A program made the translations under genes and the position numbers. A stretch of 64,000 nt of DNA from Acinetobacter pittii ATCC 19004 = CIP 70.29 (lineage in GTDB: Bacteria; Pseudomonadota; Gammaproteobacteria; Pseudomonadales; Moraxellaceae). Shown here in pieces: positions 1 to 7,821 of the stretch; position 1 is the stretch's first letter, and the number at the start of each line of letters is the position of its first letter. Where the stretch lies: contig NZ_KB849786.1 of assembly GCF_000369045.1 (NCBI RefSeq), forward strand, positions 1,215,743 to 1,279,742, written 5' to 3'. The notes beneath the pieces were generated by a model, which was not told where the DNA came from, did no database searches, and saw only the letters and a program-made list of their open reading frames with translations.

Positions 1-1
1 T

Positions 2-370
2 AAATATTTCATTACCTACACTCCAGATTATGCAGGCTATAACTCAGATACGATGGGTGGCCCAGCAGGTAAACGTTCACGAGGAACAACTTATCTAGAT
101 CTAACTTTTACTCAGCCTATCAATGAGTCTTGGACTTTTGGTGCTCACTATGGCTATGAAAGAATTAAAAATTTCTCGGAAGCTAACTTTCAAGATATGA
201 AAGTCGAATTGATTAAAGATTTAGGGGATGGCTGGACTACTGGTTTAGCGTATGCCAAAGCTTGGGACAAAGATGGTTTCTATAAAAAGTATAGTAATGG
301 TGAACCTGATGCGCCAATTTCAAATCCGATTGATTCGACATTTACTGTCTCAGTTAAAAAGGTATTCTAA
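2..370 (+). CDS. TorF-family putative outer-membrane porin, C-terminal part (cut by window edge)
   Basis: The reading frame is open from base 2, so only the last ~122 residues are present. The sequence alternates short polar and aromatic beta-strands (for example SWTFGAHYGYERI and GWTTGLAYAKAW) and ends in VSVKKVF, a C-terminal aromatic typical of outer-membrane barrels. This pattern fits the TorF / TIGR02001-type putative porins, which often sit beside sugar-acid catabolic genes. Its position beside the aldonate cluster suggests uptake of the same substrate, which is inference. The true start lies outside the window. Confidence 0.6.
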   Translation, partial: KYFITYTPDYAGYNSDTMGGPAGKRSRGTTYLDLTFTQPINESWTFGAHYGYERIKNFSEANFQDMKVELIKDLGDGWTTGLAYAKAWDKDGFYKKYSNGEPDAPISNPIDSTFTVSVKKVF

Positions 371-382
371 TTTATAAATAAA

Positions 383-418
383 AAAGCCTGATTACTTTAT
401 TTTGAGTGATCAGGCTTT
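383..418. terminator. Bidirectional hairpin terminator between porin and GntR gene
   Basis: A perfect 10-bp inverted repeat (aaagcctgat / atcaggcttt) lies between two convergent genes. On the minus strand the stem is followed by a run of T, so it terminates the GntR gene well; the plus-side T tract is shorter. Confidence 0.75.
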
Positions 419-437
419 AAATAGTGAATATATCAAA

Positions 438-1154
438 TTATTTTTTAATTAAATCGTAAGCCATTTTGGTGTCGTCTAGCTGAACAAGTGAAGCATGGCG
501 AGCCGAGAGCGGATCTTTATTTTCAATTGCGGTTAAAATCGCTTTATGTCTAGGTAGTGAATGGCCTTGTAAATTTGGGCGTAGACTGGTGACTTGAATA
601 GATTGCTGTAAAGGTAAAACCAGCATTTTTGACATATAAGCCAATAAGTCATTATGCGTTGCTTTGGCAATTGCTAAGTGAAATTGAATATCTGGCTCTA
701 TAAATTCTTCAACTGTTGTTGCTTTTTCCATCCCATCATAGGCATGTTTAATGCGTTCAATATCTTCTTCGTTTGCTGTACTTGCTGCAATATAAGCAAG
801 CTCAGGTTCTAAAACGCGTCGTACGGTAGAAAGTGTTTTAAAAAATTCGTGTTCAGGCGTGGTTTGAATTAGCCAAAACAATACATCTGGATCGAGTAAA
901 TGCCATTCTTCTTTAGGCCTTACCACAGTTCCAATTTTGGGTCTTGAGTAAGTTAAGCCTTTAGCGTTTAAAACACGGATTGCTTCGCGAAAGACAGGGC
1001 GGCTGACTTTATATTCCTCACATAAATCAACTTCACTTGGGAGTTTCTCATTTTCTGAAATTTCTCCAGAAACAATTTTTAATCCCAATTGTTGAACAAT
1101 TAATGCATGTTGGCTTTTGCTTGGAATAGGATTTTTATAGTCAGCTTTACTCAT
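438..1154 (-). CDS. GntR/FadR-family transcriptional regulator of the aldonate cluster
   Basis: The protein has 238 residues. An N-terminal winged helix-turn-helix is visible at about residues 15-85 (KLPSEVDLCEEYKVSRPVFREAIRVL is the classic GntR recognition region). An all-helical FCD ligand-binding domain follows, with metal-type residues in the second half (E.DIQFHLAIA, RHKAIL.AI). It lies 83 bp downstream of the dehydratase on the same strand, so the two are probably co-transcribed. Its likely targets are the twin palindromes at 2986 and 3059. The inducer is probably a sugar acid or keto-deoxy acid of the pathway, by inference. Confidence 0.85.
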   Translation of the reverse strand: MSKADYKNPIPSKSQHALIVQQLGLKIVSGEISENEKLPSEVDLCEEYKVSRPVFREAIRVLNAKGLTYSRPKIGTVVRPKEEWHLLDPDVLFWLIQTTPEHEFFKTLSTVRRVLEPELAYIAASTANEEDIERIKHAYDGMEKATTVEEFIEPDIQFHLAIAKATHNDLLAYMSKMLVLPLQQSIQVTSLRPNLQGHSLPRHKAILTAIENKDPLSARHASLVQLDDTKMAYDLIKK

Positions 1155-1237
1155 ATTTCACTATTACGACATGTTGAATATCCTATGGTATAGATGACCT
1201 TGTGTTTTAACAAGATCATCTTTTTCAAGAATAAATA

Positions 1238-2971
1238 TTAATGAGAATGACGTGGAACTTCTGAGCCACGGCAACCGACCAAGAAATCAAAATCACAGCC
1301 CTCATCGGCTTGTAAAACATGTTCTACATAGAGCTTACGGTAACCGCCAATAAAACTTGGTGGAGCTGATGGTGCTAAATTTTCAAGACGTTGCTTAAGT
1401 TCTTCATCACTCACTTCTAGGTGAAGTTTTCCAGCATAGGCATCAAGTTCGATAAAGTCACCATTTTGAACTACGGCCAAAGGCCCACCTGCCATGGCTT
1501 CAGGGGCAACATGTAAAACGACCGTGCCATACGCTGTTCCACTCATTCGTGCGTCGGAAATACGAACCATGTCGGTAATGCCTTTGGCTAAAATTTTTGG
1601 TGGTAGCCCCATATTTCCAACCTCGGCCATGCCCGGATAGCCTTTAGGGCCGGCATTTTTCATCACAAGAATACAAGTTTCATCAACATCAAGGTCTGGA
1701 TCATTAATGCGGGTTTTATAATCATCAAAGTTTTCAAATACGACTGCACGACCACGGTGTTTCATCAGTTCAGGTGTGGCAGCAGATGGTTTAAGCACCG
1801 CACCTTTAGGGGCTAAATTACCGCGCAAAATACACATACCGCCATCTTGTCGAATTGGGTTATCTATTTTCCGAATCACTTCATCGTTATAAATAGGTGA
1901 TTGCTGGCAGTTTTCCCAAATGGTTTGACCGTTTACGGTTAAGGCTTGTGGATGTGGTAAGAGACTGGCTTCACCCATACGACGAATCACGGCTGGCAAA
2001 CCGCCGCTATAATAAAATTCTTCCATTAAAAAACGGCCTGAAGGCTGTAAGTCAACAATGGTTGGCATGCCACGGCCAACACGGTTCCAGTCATCGAGTT
2101 GTAAATCAACCCCAATGCGTCCAGCAATTGCTTTTAAGTGAATTACGGCATTGGTTGAACCACCAATAGCTGCATTGACTTTAATCGCATTTTCAAAGGC
2201 TTCTTTGGTTAAGATTTTGGAAAGACGTAAATCTTCATGAACCATGTCAACAATGCGCATACCTGAAAGATGAGCCAACACATAACGGCGAGAATCTACC
2301 GCTGGAATGGCCGCATTGTGGGGTAAAGAAGTGCCTAGGGCTTCAGCCATACACGCCATTGTAGAAGCTGTACCCATGGTGTTACATGTACCAGCCGAGC
2401 GTGACATACCAGATTCAGCAGATAGAAATTCGTTTAAATCAATTTTGCCTGCTTTTAACTCTTCATGCATTTGCCAAACGATAGTACCTGCACCAATGTC
2501 TTTACCTTTGTGCTTACCATTCAGCATTGGCCCACCAGTTACTACAATGGCAGGAATATCACAACTTGCGGCACCCATTAATAATGCAGGGGTGGTTTTG
2601 TCACAACCTGTCAGTAACACCACGCCGTCAATAGGGTTACCACGAATAGCTTCCTCAACATCCATACTGGCTAAGTTGCGGGTAAACATGGCGGTAGGAC
2701 GTAAATTCGACTCACCATTTGAAAATACAGGAAACTCAACAGGGTAGCCGCCCGCTTCTAAAATCCCTTTTTTTACGTGTTCGGCAATTTTTCGAAAATG
2801 CGCATTACATGGGGTGAGTTCAGACCACGTATTACAAATCCCAATGATGGGCTTGCCTTGAAACTCATGATCTGGAATTCCTTGGTTCTTCATCCAGCTG
2901 CGATACATAAAGCCATTTTTATCCGTTGTACCAAACCAAGCAGCCGAACGAAGAACTTGTTTGTTATTCAT
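1238..2971 (-). CDS. IlvD/Edd-family sugar-acid dehydratase (L-arabinonate/D-xylonate dehydratase type)
   Basis: The protein has 577 residues, full length for the IlvD/Edd family. Fe-S cluster cysteines expected for the family are visible at Cys55 (LTPCNAH), Cys123 (TGCDKTTP) and Cys196 (GTCNTMG). The enzyme removes water from an aldonate to give a 2-keto-3-deoxy acid. Neighbouring AraD1-family and aldehyde-dehydrogenase genes favour pentonate (arabinonate or xylonate) over dihydroxy-acid substrates, so this is not the biosynthetic ilvD. The start has a good ribosome site (AGGGAAA). It is divergent from the MFS gene, with operators between them. Confidence 0.85.
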   Translation of the reverse strand: MNNKQVLRSAAWFGTTDKNGFMYRSWMKNQGIPDHEFQGKPIIGICNTWSELTPCNAHFRKIAEHVKKGILEAGGYPVEFPVFSNGESNLRPTAMFTRNLASMDVEEAIRGNPIDGVVLLTGCDKTTPALLMGAASCDIPAIVVTGGPMLNGKHKGKDIGAGTIVWQMHEELKAGKIDLNEFLSAESGMSRSAGTCNTMGTASTMACMAEALGTSLPHNAAIPAVDSRRYVLAHLSGMRIVDMVHEDLRLSKILTKEAFENAIKVNAAIGGSTNAVIHLKAIAGRIGVDLQLDDWNRVGRGMPTIVDLQPSGRFLMEEFYYSGGLPAVIRRMGEASLLPHPQALTVNGQTIWENCQQSPIYNDEVIRKIDNPIRQDGGMCILRGNLAPKGAVLKPSAATPELMKHRGRAVVFENFDDYKTRINDPDLDVDETCILVMKNAGPKGYPGMAEVGNMGLPPKILAKGITDMVRISDARMSGTAYGTVVLHVAPEAMAGGPLAVVQNGDFIELDAYAGKLHLEVSDEELKQRLENLAPSAPPSFIGGYRKLYVEHVLQADEGCDFDFLVGCRGSEVPRHSH

Positions 2972-2985
2972 ACAAATTTCCCTAT

Positions 2986-2998
2986 ATAGTATTACTAT
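2986..2998. promoter_or_regulatory. Operator palindrome 1, aldonate cluster
   Basis: Perfect 13-bp inverted repeat atagtattactat, 15 bp upstream of the dehydratase start. An identical copy lies at 3059. It is probably the binding site of the GntR-family protein encoded at 438-1154. Confidence 0.6.
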
Positions 2999-3058
2999 TA
3001 GAATTAATTAAATTAAAAATACACCATAAATTTTATTTTTAAAAGGTTTGAAATTTAA

Positions 3059-3071
3059 ATAGTATTACTAT
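3059..3071. promoter_or_regulatory. Operator palindrome 2, aldonate cluster
   Basis: Second exact copy of atagtattactat, 73 bp from the first (about seven helical turns) in the divergent dehydratase/MFS promoter. The phasing would allow one regulator to hold both promoters. Confidence 0.6.
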
Positions 3072-3140
3072 ATTTTAAATTGAAGGGATAATTTACGAGC
3101 AAGATGCTCTATAAGTAAATAAAAGGAAATGGAGTCGAAC

Positions 3141-4445
3141 ATGGATTTCGAAAAGGATGTAATACGGACGGTCACGTTTAAGCTGATACCTGCATTAGTC
3201 ATACTATATCTTGTGGCATACATTGATCGGGCTGCTGTCGGATTTGCCCATTTGCATATGGGTGCAGATGTAGGAATTGGTGATGCTGCCTATGGTTTAG
3301 GAGCTGGCTTATTTTTTATTGGATATTTTCTTTTTGAAGTTCCAAGTAATTTGCTTTTAGACAAATTTGGTGCTCGTAAATGGTTTACCCGCATTTTATT
3401 AACATGGGGCCTCATCACTATGGCCATGGCGCTTATTCAAGGCCCTAAAAGTTTTTATCTATTACGGTTTTTACTCGGTGTAGCAGAGGCAGGTTTTTTC
3501 CCTGGTGTTTTATATTTAATTACACAGTGGTATCCGGTGCGGCATCGCGGAAAAATCATGGGAATGTTTGTGCTTTCACAACCGATTGCCATGATGATTG
3601 CAGGGCCTTTAGCTGGTCTATTACTTGGAATGGATGGCATTGCAAATTTGCACGGCTGGCAATGGTTGTTTGTTGCAGTTGGCTTGCCCGCGGTTTTATT
3701 GGCTTTACCGACATTCCTGTGGTTGCCAGATAATATTGATAAAGTGAAATGGTTAAGCATTGAACAAAAACAATGGCTTAAAAATGAACTTGTTAAAGAT
3801 GAAGCCGAATATGACCAAACCCGACATGCCAATCCACTGCATGCCTTAAAAGACAAACGCGTACTTTTATTAGCATTGTATTACTTACCAGTGACTTTAA
3901 GTATTTACGGTTTAAATCTCTGGCTTCCTACCATTATTAAGCAATTTGGGGGAGGTAGTGATATTCAAATTGGCTTCTTATCTAGCATTCCCTACGTTTT
4001 TGGAATTATTGGACTTCTCATTATTCCGCGTAGTACTGACCGCCTGAACGATCGTTACGGACACTTAAGTTTTCTGTATGCACTAGGTGCTTGTGCAATG
4101 TTTTTAAGTGGTTGGCTAAATTCTCCAGTTATGCAGTTGGCAGCTTTGGCTGTAGTTGCGTTCTGTCTATTTTCATCGACTGCCGTGTTTTGGACATTAC
4201 CGGGTCGTTTCTTAACGGGTGCAAGTGCAGCGGCTGGTATTGCCTTAATTAACTCCGTTGGAAATTTAGGTGGCTATGTCGGTCCATTTGGGATCGGACT
4301 TTTAAAAGAATACACGGGAAATATGGCTGCTGGTTTGTATTTCTTATCTATCGTCATGCTTTTTGGCTTGATTCTGACTTACATCGTCTATGCCAAGCTC
4401 GAACGTCAAAAAACACAAACAGTGAATATTCAAAAGCCTTTGTAA
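3141..4445 (+). CDS. MFS transporter, anion:cation symporter family (sugar-acid uptake)
   Basis: The protein has 434 residues and about 12 hydrophobic segments. The early YIDRAAVGFAHLHM and later GYFLFEVPSNLLLDKFGARKW signatures are typical of the ACS branch of MFS that imports organic and sugar acids (GudP, phthalate and tartrate carriers). I prefer the ATG at 3141 because GGAG lies 6 bases before it; an ATG at 3129 has no usable ribosome site spacing. It starts a co-directional operon with the next two genes (gaps of about 10 bp). By context it probably imports aldonates made in the periplasm. Confidence 0.85.
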   Translation: MDFEKDVIRTVTFKLIPALVILYLVAYIDRAAVGFAHLHMGADVGIGDAAYGLGAGLFFIGYFLFEVPSNLLLDKFGARKWFTRILLTWGLITMAMALIQGPKSFYLLRFLLGVAEAGFFPGVLYLITQWYPVRHRGKIMGMFVLSQPIAMMIAGPLAGLLLGMDGIANLHGWQWLFVAVGLPAVLLALPTFLWLPDNIDKVKWLSIEQKQWLKNELVKDEAEYDQTRHANPLHALKDKRVLLLALYYLPVTLSIYGLNLWLPTIIKQFGGGSDIQIGFLSSIPYVFGIIGLLIIPRSTDRLNDRYGHLSFLYALGACAMFLSGWLNSPVMQLAALAVVAFCLFSSTAVFWTLPGRFLTGASAAAGIALINSVGNLGGYVGPFGIGLLKEYTGNMAAGLYFLSIVMLFGLILTYIVYAKLERQKTQTVNIQKPL

Positions 4446-4455
4446 GGAATAAAAC

Positions 4456-5454
4456 ATGCAAATTATTCAATTTGAGAATCGTGCAAATCAACGTGCCGTC
4501 GCTAAAGTAGAAGGCAACATGACATATCCGGTTAAAAATATTCAATCGGTTCGTGATTTAGCACTTTTAGCAATCCGTAATAAAGTTTCACTGGAACAAC
4601 AAGTTGAGGCGTTAGGCTTTGAAGCGGAAACCTATGATTATTCATCTTTATTAGCAGAGTTAAAGGTATTGCCGCCTTTAGATCATCCAGACCCAACGCA
4701 CTGTTTAGTTTCTGGTACAGGCTTAACCCATTTAGGTTCTGCATCTGCACGCGACAAAATGCATCAACAAAATTTAAGCGATGACAGCTCGGTGACCGAC
4801 ACCATGCGGATATTTCAATGGGGGCTACAAAAGGGGCGTCCAGCACAAGGTCAGATCGGAGCACAACCGGAATGGTTTTATAAAGGTGACGGTTCAATCG
4901 TGGTAAGGCCAGGAGCTGAATTACCTTTACCACCATTTGCCGAAGACGGCGGCGAAGAACCTGAAATTGCAGGCCTCTATGTTATTGGCGAAGACTTAAA
5001 GCCTTACCGAATCGGGTTTGCGCTGGGCAATGAATATTCTGACCATGTGATGGAGCGTCGTAATTATTTATATCTGGCGCATTCAAAATTACGTTTTTGT
5101 AGTTTTGGTCCAGCTTTACGTACAGGCGAGTTACCAAAACATTTAGTCGGAACTAGCAGATTGCGCCGTGATGGACAAATCATTTGGGAAAAAGAGTTTT
5201 TGTCTGGTGAAGACAATATGTGCCATAGCTTGGCAAATCTGGAATATCACCACTTTAAGTATCAACAATTCTTAAAAGCAGGGGATGTTCATATTCACTA
5301 TTTCGGTACAGCGACTCTATCTTTTGCTGATGGTATTCAAGCACAGGTTAACGATGAGTTTGAAATAGAGATGAAAGAGTTCGGACTTCCACTCAAAAAT
5401 AAGCTCGCACATACACAACCAGAGCTACCGATCGGTTCAGTTATTACACTCTAA
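4456..5454 (+). CDS. AraD1-family (GguC-like) protein, probable 2-keto-3-deoxy-pentonate dehydratase
   Basis: The protein has 332 residues of the fumarylacetoacetase-like fold. Metal-site motifs of the family are visible (SGTGLTHLGSA, PEWFYKGDGSIVVRPG, ALGNEYSDHVMERRN). AraD1-family members convert 2-keto-3-deoxy-L-arabinonate (or the xylonate equivalent) to 2-oxoglutarate semialdehyde. It lies 10 bp after the MFS gene and 10 bp before the aldehyde dehydrogenase, which matches the next step. Function is inferred from the family and the gene order. Confidence 0.8.
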   Translation: MQIIQFENRANQRAVAKVEGNMTYPVKNIQSVRDLALLAIRNKVSLEQQVEALGFEAETYDYSSLLAELKVLPPLDHPDPTHCLVSGTGLTHLGSASARDKMHQQNLSDDSSVTDTMRIFQWGLQKGRPAQGQIGAQPEWFYKGDGSIVVRPGAELPLPPFAEDGGEEPEIAGLYVIGEDLKPYRIGFALGNEYSDHVMERRNYLYLAHSKLRFCSFGPALRTGELPKHLVGTSRLRRDGQIIWEKEFLSGEDNMCHSLANLEYHHFKYQQFLKAGDVHIHYFGTATLSFADGIQAQVNDEFEIEMKEFGLPLKNKLAHTQPELPIGSVITL

Positions 5455-5464
5455 GGAATATAAA

Positions 5465-7039
5465 ATGGTTATCGGACACAACTTTATTGGCGGTTCACGT
5501 AGTGCACAAGGTACAACTTTATTAAAAAGTATTCATGCTACGACTGATGAGGCTCTACCTTATGAGTTTCACCATGCAACTGAGCAAGAGATTAATCAGG
5601 CCTGTGAAGCCGCCAGTCAAGCGTTTAAGACTTATCGTCATACATCACCTGAACAGCGTGCTACCTTTTTAGAAAATATTGCTGATGAACTCGATGCATT
5701 AGGTACAGATTTTCTTGAAATTGTCTCACAGGAAACCGCTTTACCACTTGCACGTTTACAAGGCGAGCGTGGCCGTACCAGTGGACAAATGCGTTTATTT
5801 GCCAAAGTGTTACGTCGTGGTGACTTTTTAGGTGCGCGGATTGATACAGCCTTGCCTGAGCGTCAGCCTTTACCTCGCCCAGACTTGCGTCAGATTAAAA
5901 TCGGTGTTGGCCCTGTGGCAGTCTTTGGGGCAAGTAACTTTCCGCTCGCCTTTTCAACCGCAGGTGGTGACACTGCTTCGGCACTGGCAGCGGGTTGTTC
6001 TGTAGTGGTGAAAGCGCATAGTGGCCACATGGCGACAGCAGACTTTGTAGCGCAGGCAATCGAACGTGCCGTAGAAAAATCAAATATGCCTAAAGGCGTA
6101 TTTAACATGATCTATGGTAATGGTGTCGGTGAACCTTTAGTGAAACACCCTTTAATTCAAGCAGTTGGTTTTACGGGGTCACTTCGTGGTGGTCGCGCTT
6201 TATGTGATATGGCAGCAGCCCGTCCACAGCCAATTCCGGTCTTTGCTGAAATGAGCAGCATTAACCCGATGTTATTATTGCCAGAAGCCCTGAAAACCCG
6301 TGGTGAAAAAATTGCACAGGACTTGGCAGATTCAGTTGTTTTGGGTTGTGGTCAGTTCTGTACCAATCCAGGTTTAATTTTGGGAATTAAATCAGCCGAG
6401 TTTAGTCAGCTCATTAGTAACCTAACCGAAATTATGGGTGGCAAACCTGCACAGACTATGCTCAATGCCGGCACCTTGAAAAGTTATACCTCTGGTCTTG
6501 AGCACTTAACCCAGCATCAAGGTATTAAGCACTTGGCAGGTCAAACCCAGCAAGGCAATCAGGCACAGCCACAACTCTTTAAAGCCGATGTTGAGCTGTT
6601 ACTGGCGGGTGACCAGCTTCTGCAAGAAGAAATCTTTGGACCAACCACCGTCATCATTGAGGTTGAAGATAAAGCTCAACTCATTCAGGCGCTACAAAGC
6701 ATGAATGGTCAACTGACTGCAACTTTAATTGCCGACGAAGCAGACTTAACCGAGTTTGCAGATGTGGTTCCAGTGTTAGAAGAAAAAGCTGGTCGATTGC
6801 TCATAAATGGTTATCCAACGGGTGTTGAAGTTTGTGATGCGATGGTACACGGCGGACCATATCCAGCCACTTCAGATGCCCGAGGAACTTCTGTTGGAAC
6901 CTTGGCAATTGACCGTTATTTCAGACCTGTGTGTTATCAAAACTATCCGCAAAGCTTATTGCCAGAGGCTTTAAAAGACAGCAACCCGTTGCAGATTTTA
7001 AGATTGGTGAATGGTGAGATGACCAGAGAAGCTATCTAA
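5465..7039 (+). CDS. NADP-type aldehyde dehydrogenase, probable 2-oxoglutarate semialdehyde dehydrogenase
   Basis: The protein has 524 residues. The catalytic pair is visible: Glu262 (FAEMSSINP) and Cys299 (GCGQFCTNPG). The NAD(P) site appears around GASNFPLAFSTAGGD (residues 155-169) and GFTGSLRGG (235-243). Enzymes of this length with an EMSSINP motif oxidise 2-oxoglutarate semialdehyde (2,5-dioxopentanoate) to 2-oxoglutarate, which would end the oxidative pentose pathway in the TCA cycle. It is the last gene of the operon, followed by a strong terminator. Confidence 0.88.
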   Translation: MVIGHNFIGGSRSAQGTTLLKSIHATTDEALPYEFHHATEQEINQACEAASQAFKTYRHTSPEQRATFLENIADELDALGTDFLEIVSQETALPLARLQGERGRTSGQMRLFAKVLRRGDFLGARIDTALPERQPLPRPDLRQIKIGVGPVAVFGASNFPLAFSTAGGDTASALAAGCSVVVKAHSGHMATADFVAQAIERAVEKSNMPKGVFNMIYGNGVGEPLVKHPLIQAVGFTGSLRGGRALCDMAAARPQPIPVFAEMSSINPMLLLPEALKTRGEKIAQDLADSVVLGCGQFCTNPGLILGIKSAEFSQLISNLTEIMGGKPAQTMLNAGTLKSYTSGLEHLTQHQGIKHLAGQTQQGNQAQPQLFKADVELLLAGDQLLQEEIFGPTTVIIEVEDKAQLIQALQSMNGQLTATLIADEADLTEFADVVPVLEEKAGRLLINGYPTGVEVCDAMVHGGPYPATSDARGTSVGTLAIDRYFRPVCYQNYPQSLLPEALKDSNPLQILRLVNGEMTREAI

Positions 7040-7050
7040 TCAATTCAAAA

Positions 7051-7079
7051 AAGAGACCACAAACTGGTCTCTTTTTTTA
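7051..7079 (+). terminator. Rho-independent terminator of aldonate operon
   Basis: 9-bp stem aagagacca / tggtctctt with a 5-base loop and a long T run, 12 bp after the aldehyde dehydrogenase stop. Confidence 0.9.
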
Positions 7080-7247
7080 TTGTTGTTTTCTATCCCTAAG
7101 GATACTGTTCAAAAGTCTACATAAAGTTATTTTGAAAGAATTTTATTTCTTTTATTCGCATTTAAATAAGCCTGAAGTAGTTTTAAACCGATTGTATGTA
7201 TAACTATTAGAAAGCCTATCTTATTTAAACTGGCATATTTGTTGCTT

Positions 7248-7291
7248 AATTTAATGCATCTGGTCAGACCAGTCAGACAATGCATTAAATT
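7248..7291. promoter_or_regulatory. Nested inverted repeat with GntR-type operator upstream of uraD'-uraH
   Basis: Outer arms aatttaatgcat (7248-7259) and atgcattaaatt (7280-7291) are perfect 12-bp inverted repeats. The inner 13-bp palindrome ctggtcagaccag is at 7260-7272. The element ends just before the ribosome site GGAG (7292). The inner palindrome resembles the 12001 site, so it is likely an operator of the FadR-type regulator at 12117-12833. The outer repeat could form a leader hairpin. Confidence 0.6.
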
Positions 7292-7300
7292 GGAGCGGAT

Positions 7301-7435
7301 ATGCAACTCGAAACTTTTAATCAACTAGCTTCTAGTCAGGCTCGGCTGGTATTACAAGCTTGTGTGCATATCCCAACTTGGATTTCTGAATTAATTCAGA
7401 AACGTCCTTCTTCGCTCAAATCAGGAGATTCAATA
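7301..7435 (+). pseudogene. uraD 5' remnant (OHCU decarboxylase), fused in frame to uraH
   Basis: Forty-five codons read MQLETFNQLASSQ then CVHIPTW and LIQKRPSSL, matching the first helices of UraD (FN.L....A......C....W......RP). A full UraD has about 165 residues, and the catalytic part is absent. The frame continues without a stop into uraH. The start keeps a ribosome site (GGAG, 5 bases upstream). The simplest reading is an in-frame deletion between uraD and uraH that left the promoter and start of uraD. Without UraD, OHCU would decay spontaneously to racemic allantoin. Confidence 0.65.
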
Positions 7436-7771
7436 ATGGCGGGTATCAGCACACATATTTTAAGTGCATCACTCGGCGAGCCAGTAACTCAAGTATTGGT
7501 GAAATTATTCGAGGAAACGAGCCATGGATATATTTTAATCGATGAACAGTTCACTGATGCAGATGGACGTATTCAAGCATTTAATGTCGACTCATTTATT
7601 CGTGGTCATTATCAATTGGTTGTTGAAGTAGGGGATTATTTTCAGGCCCTAAATACCAATAGCTTTTATCCGAGAGTCTGTATTGATTTTAAAGTCAATG
7701 ATATTCACCAGCACTTTCACGTGCCTCTATTGATCAGTCCTTTCTCATATTCAACGTATCGTGGCAGCTAA
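7436..7771 (+). CDS. uraH: 5-hydroxyisourate hydrolase (transthyretin-like)
   Basis: The protein has 111 residues from its own ATG (AGGAG 8 bases upstream). It hydrolyses 5-hydroxyisourate, the product of urate oxidation, to OHCU. Family hallmarks are visible: GISTHILSASLGEPV near the start, the PRVCIDFKV and HFHVPLLISPFSYSTY strands, and the C-terminal YRGS tetrapeptide with its active-site residues. The frame is also open upstream into a uraD remnant, so a 156-residue fusion may be made as well. Fifty bases separate it from the urate permease. Confidence 0.88.
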   Translation: MAGISTHILSASLGEPVTQVLVKLFEETSHGYILIDEQFTDADGRIQAFNVDSFIRGHYQLVVEVGDYFQALNTNSFYPRVCIDFKVNDIHQHFHVPLLISPFSYSTYRGS

Positions 7772-7821
7772 ATCAACCCAAGCAATATGGACATCATGAA
7801 TTTAATTTGAGGAATTAACCC

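Noticed and set aside
1897..2747. Plus-strand frames opposite the dehydratase
   Set aside because: These are shadows of a strongly conserved minus-strand gene and show no protein-like features.
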